Shown: one piece after another, positions 63,379 to 64,000 of the stretch
Layout of the letters: each line of letters opens with the position of its first letter
Numbering within the stretch: the first letter of the stretch is position 1
Origin: Endobacterium cereale
Lineage (GTDB): Bacteria; Pseudomonadota; Alphaproteobacteria; Rhizobiales; Rhizobiaceae
Assembly (NCBI RefSeq): GCF_009617585.1
Contig: NZ_WIXI01000022.1
Span: forward strand, 649,747 to 713,746
Length of the DNA stretch: 64,000 nt
Direction: 5' to 3'
Made by a program: the position numbers and the translations under genes
The notes under the pieces: generated by a model
Seen by the model: the letters and a program-made list of their open reading frames with translations, nothing else
Databases searched by the model: none
What the model was told of the DNA's origin: nothing

Positions 63379-64000
63379 TCAGAGCCCTGCGGCCGCCTGG
63401 CTCAAACCCGGCTCAAGATATTCGATCAACATTTCACTGAGAACTCGAACTTTGCGGTTGGGTTGCTCACCGGGAGGCCGGACAACATATATTCCCGCCT
63501 GCGGAAGAGGGTAACGGCTCATGACCGGAACCAGCCTGCCGGCTAAAAGGTGATCCCGAATGAACTGGTTGGCCAGTGCCGCAATCCCCAGACCGGCGAC
63601 GGCGGCGTCGGCGAGAACCGTCCCATTATCCACCTTGAAGCGCCCTCTGGGACTGACGGTGATCAGCTTGTCGCCATCCATGAGTTTCCATGTTTCCGAC
63701 CCTCCCATCAAGGCCTGATGCGCGGAGAGTTCCTCCAGGGTTTCCGGCGCTCCATGCCGCCTGATATAGTCTGGACTGGCGACGAGCTTGCCGTGCAGTG
63801 GGCCGACGCGTCTTGCGATCAGGTTCGAGTCGTCGAGAAAGCCCAAACGGATGCCGCAATCGAAGCCTTCGGCAACCAGGTCCACGAACCGCTCACCATA
63901 GGATGTGTGAATCTGGAGCTGCGGGTGTCGCCGACCCATCTCCGCCAGTACCGGCGCAAAATGTGTCGGACCAAACGACAACGGCGCCGCCACACGAAAA
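63379..64000 (-). CDS. LysR-family regulator, effector domain (runs off right edge)
   Basis: The C-terminal ~207 residues of a fourth LysR protein of the same subfamily, entering from beyond the window. RVAAPLSFGPTHFAPVLAEMGRRHPQLQIHTS, LVASPDYIRRHGAPETLEELSAHQALMGGSETWKLMDGD and GIYVVRPPGEQPNRKVRVLSEMLIEYL match both complete copies. The HTH domain lies outside. It converges with the copy at 62441; the two stops are 54 nt apart. Confidence 0.9.
   Translation of the reverse strand, partial: FRVAAPLSFGPTHFAPVLAEMGRRHPQLQIHTSYGERFVDLVAEGFDCGIRLGFLDDSNLIARRVGPLHGKLVASPDYIRRHGAPETLEELSAHQALMGGSETWKLMDGDKLITVSPRGRFKVDNGTVLADAAVAGLGIAALANQFIRDHLLAGRLVPVMSRYPLPQAGIYVVRPPGEQPNRKVRVLSEMLIEYLEPGLSQAAAGL

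Overview
The window looks like a chromosomal segment of an alphaproteobacterium of the Rhizobiales, close to Agrobacterium/Rhizobium. The main reasons are a chvE-gguA-gguB-type sugar-uptake cluster with a gguC homologue, an Agp1-like bacteriophytochrome followed by an Rcp1-like response regulator, and two HWE/HisKA_2-type kinases. The DNA is GC-rich and densely coding, with many 4-nt ATGA overlaps and several TTG starts. I saw no rRNA, tRNA, CRISPR array or intact insertion sequence.

Layout. 1-3.3 kb: start of a glutaminase gene (off the left edge), purU, and a membrane sensor histidine kinase. 3.3-7.8 kb: a decayed hydantoin-type catabolic cluster. A flavoprotein gene and hyuA have both lost their 5' ends and meet head to head at about 4.13 kb; hyuA also has two compensating frameshifts. 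An isochorismatase-like protein and two Asp/Glu/hydantoin-racemase-like proteins follow. 7.8-19.6 kb: the most unusual block. A membrane-anchored di-haem cytochrome c and a 1623-residue GMC-oxidoreductase/patatin fusion (plus strand) converge on a tight three-gene operon (minus strand) encoding a DUF4331-like, a DUF4198-like and a HupE/UreJ-like protein.

19.8-33.5 kb: a two-part sugar regulon. On the minus strand, a GguC/AraD1 protein, an L-arabinose/D-galactose 1-dehydrogenase and an IlvD/Edd aldonate dehydratase lead into chvE-gguA-gguB: oxidative, non-phosphorylating pentose/galactose catabolism beside its ABC importer. Divergently, ytfQ-ytfR-ytfT-yjfF (galactofuranose-type importer) is followed by a FadR-type GntR regulator. 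Two copies of a near-palindrome lie in the shared promoter region. Hairpins follow each binding-protein gene and probably set protein ratios.

33.5-41.4 kb: a signalling block with a K+-channel-like protein, a stand-alone receiver, a soluble PAS-PAS chemoreceptor ending in NWEEF, and the operon bphP - response regulator - REC-HWE kinase. 41.4-64 kb: an accessory metabolic and stress region of short units, mostly an enzyme next to its own regulator: ArsR + alcohol dehydrogenase with two identical operators; SDR/hydrolase and SDR/nitrilase units beside AraC regulators, each with 21-bp-spaced direct repeats; LLM flavin enzyme, isochorismatase-family hydrolase, GST, nitronate monooxygenase, AlaE, a KefB-like antiporter and a homoserine-dehydrogenase-like protein. 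Four closely related LysR genes (two complete, one truncated remnant, one cut by the right edge) lie in the last 13 kb, which suggests local paralogue expansion.
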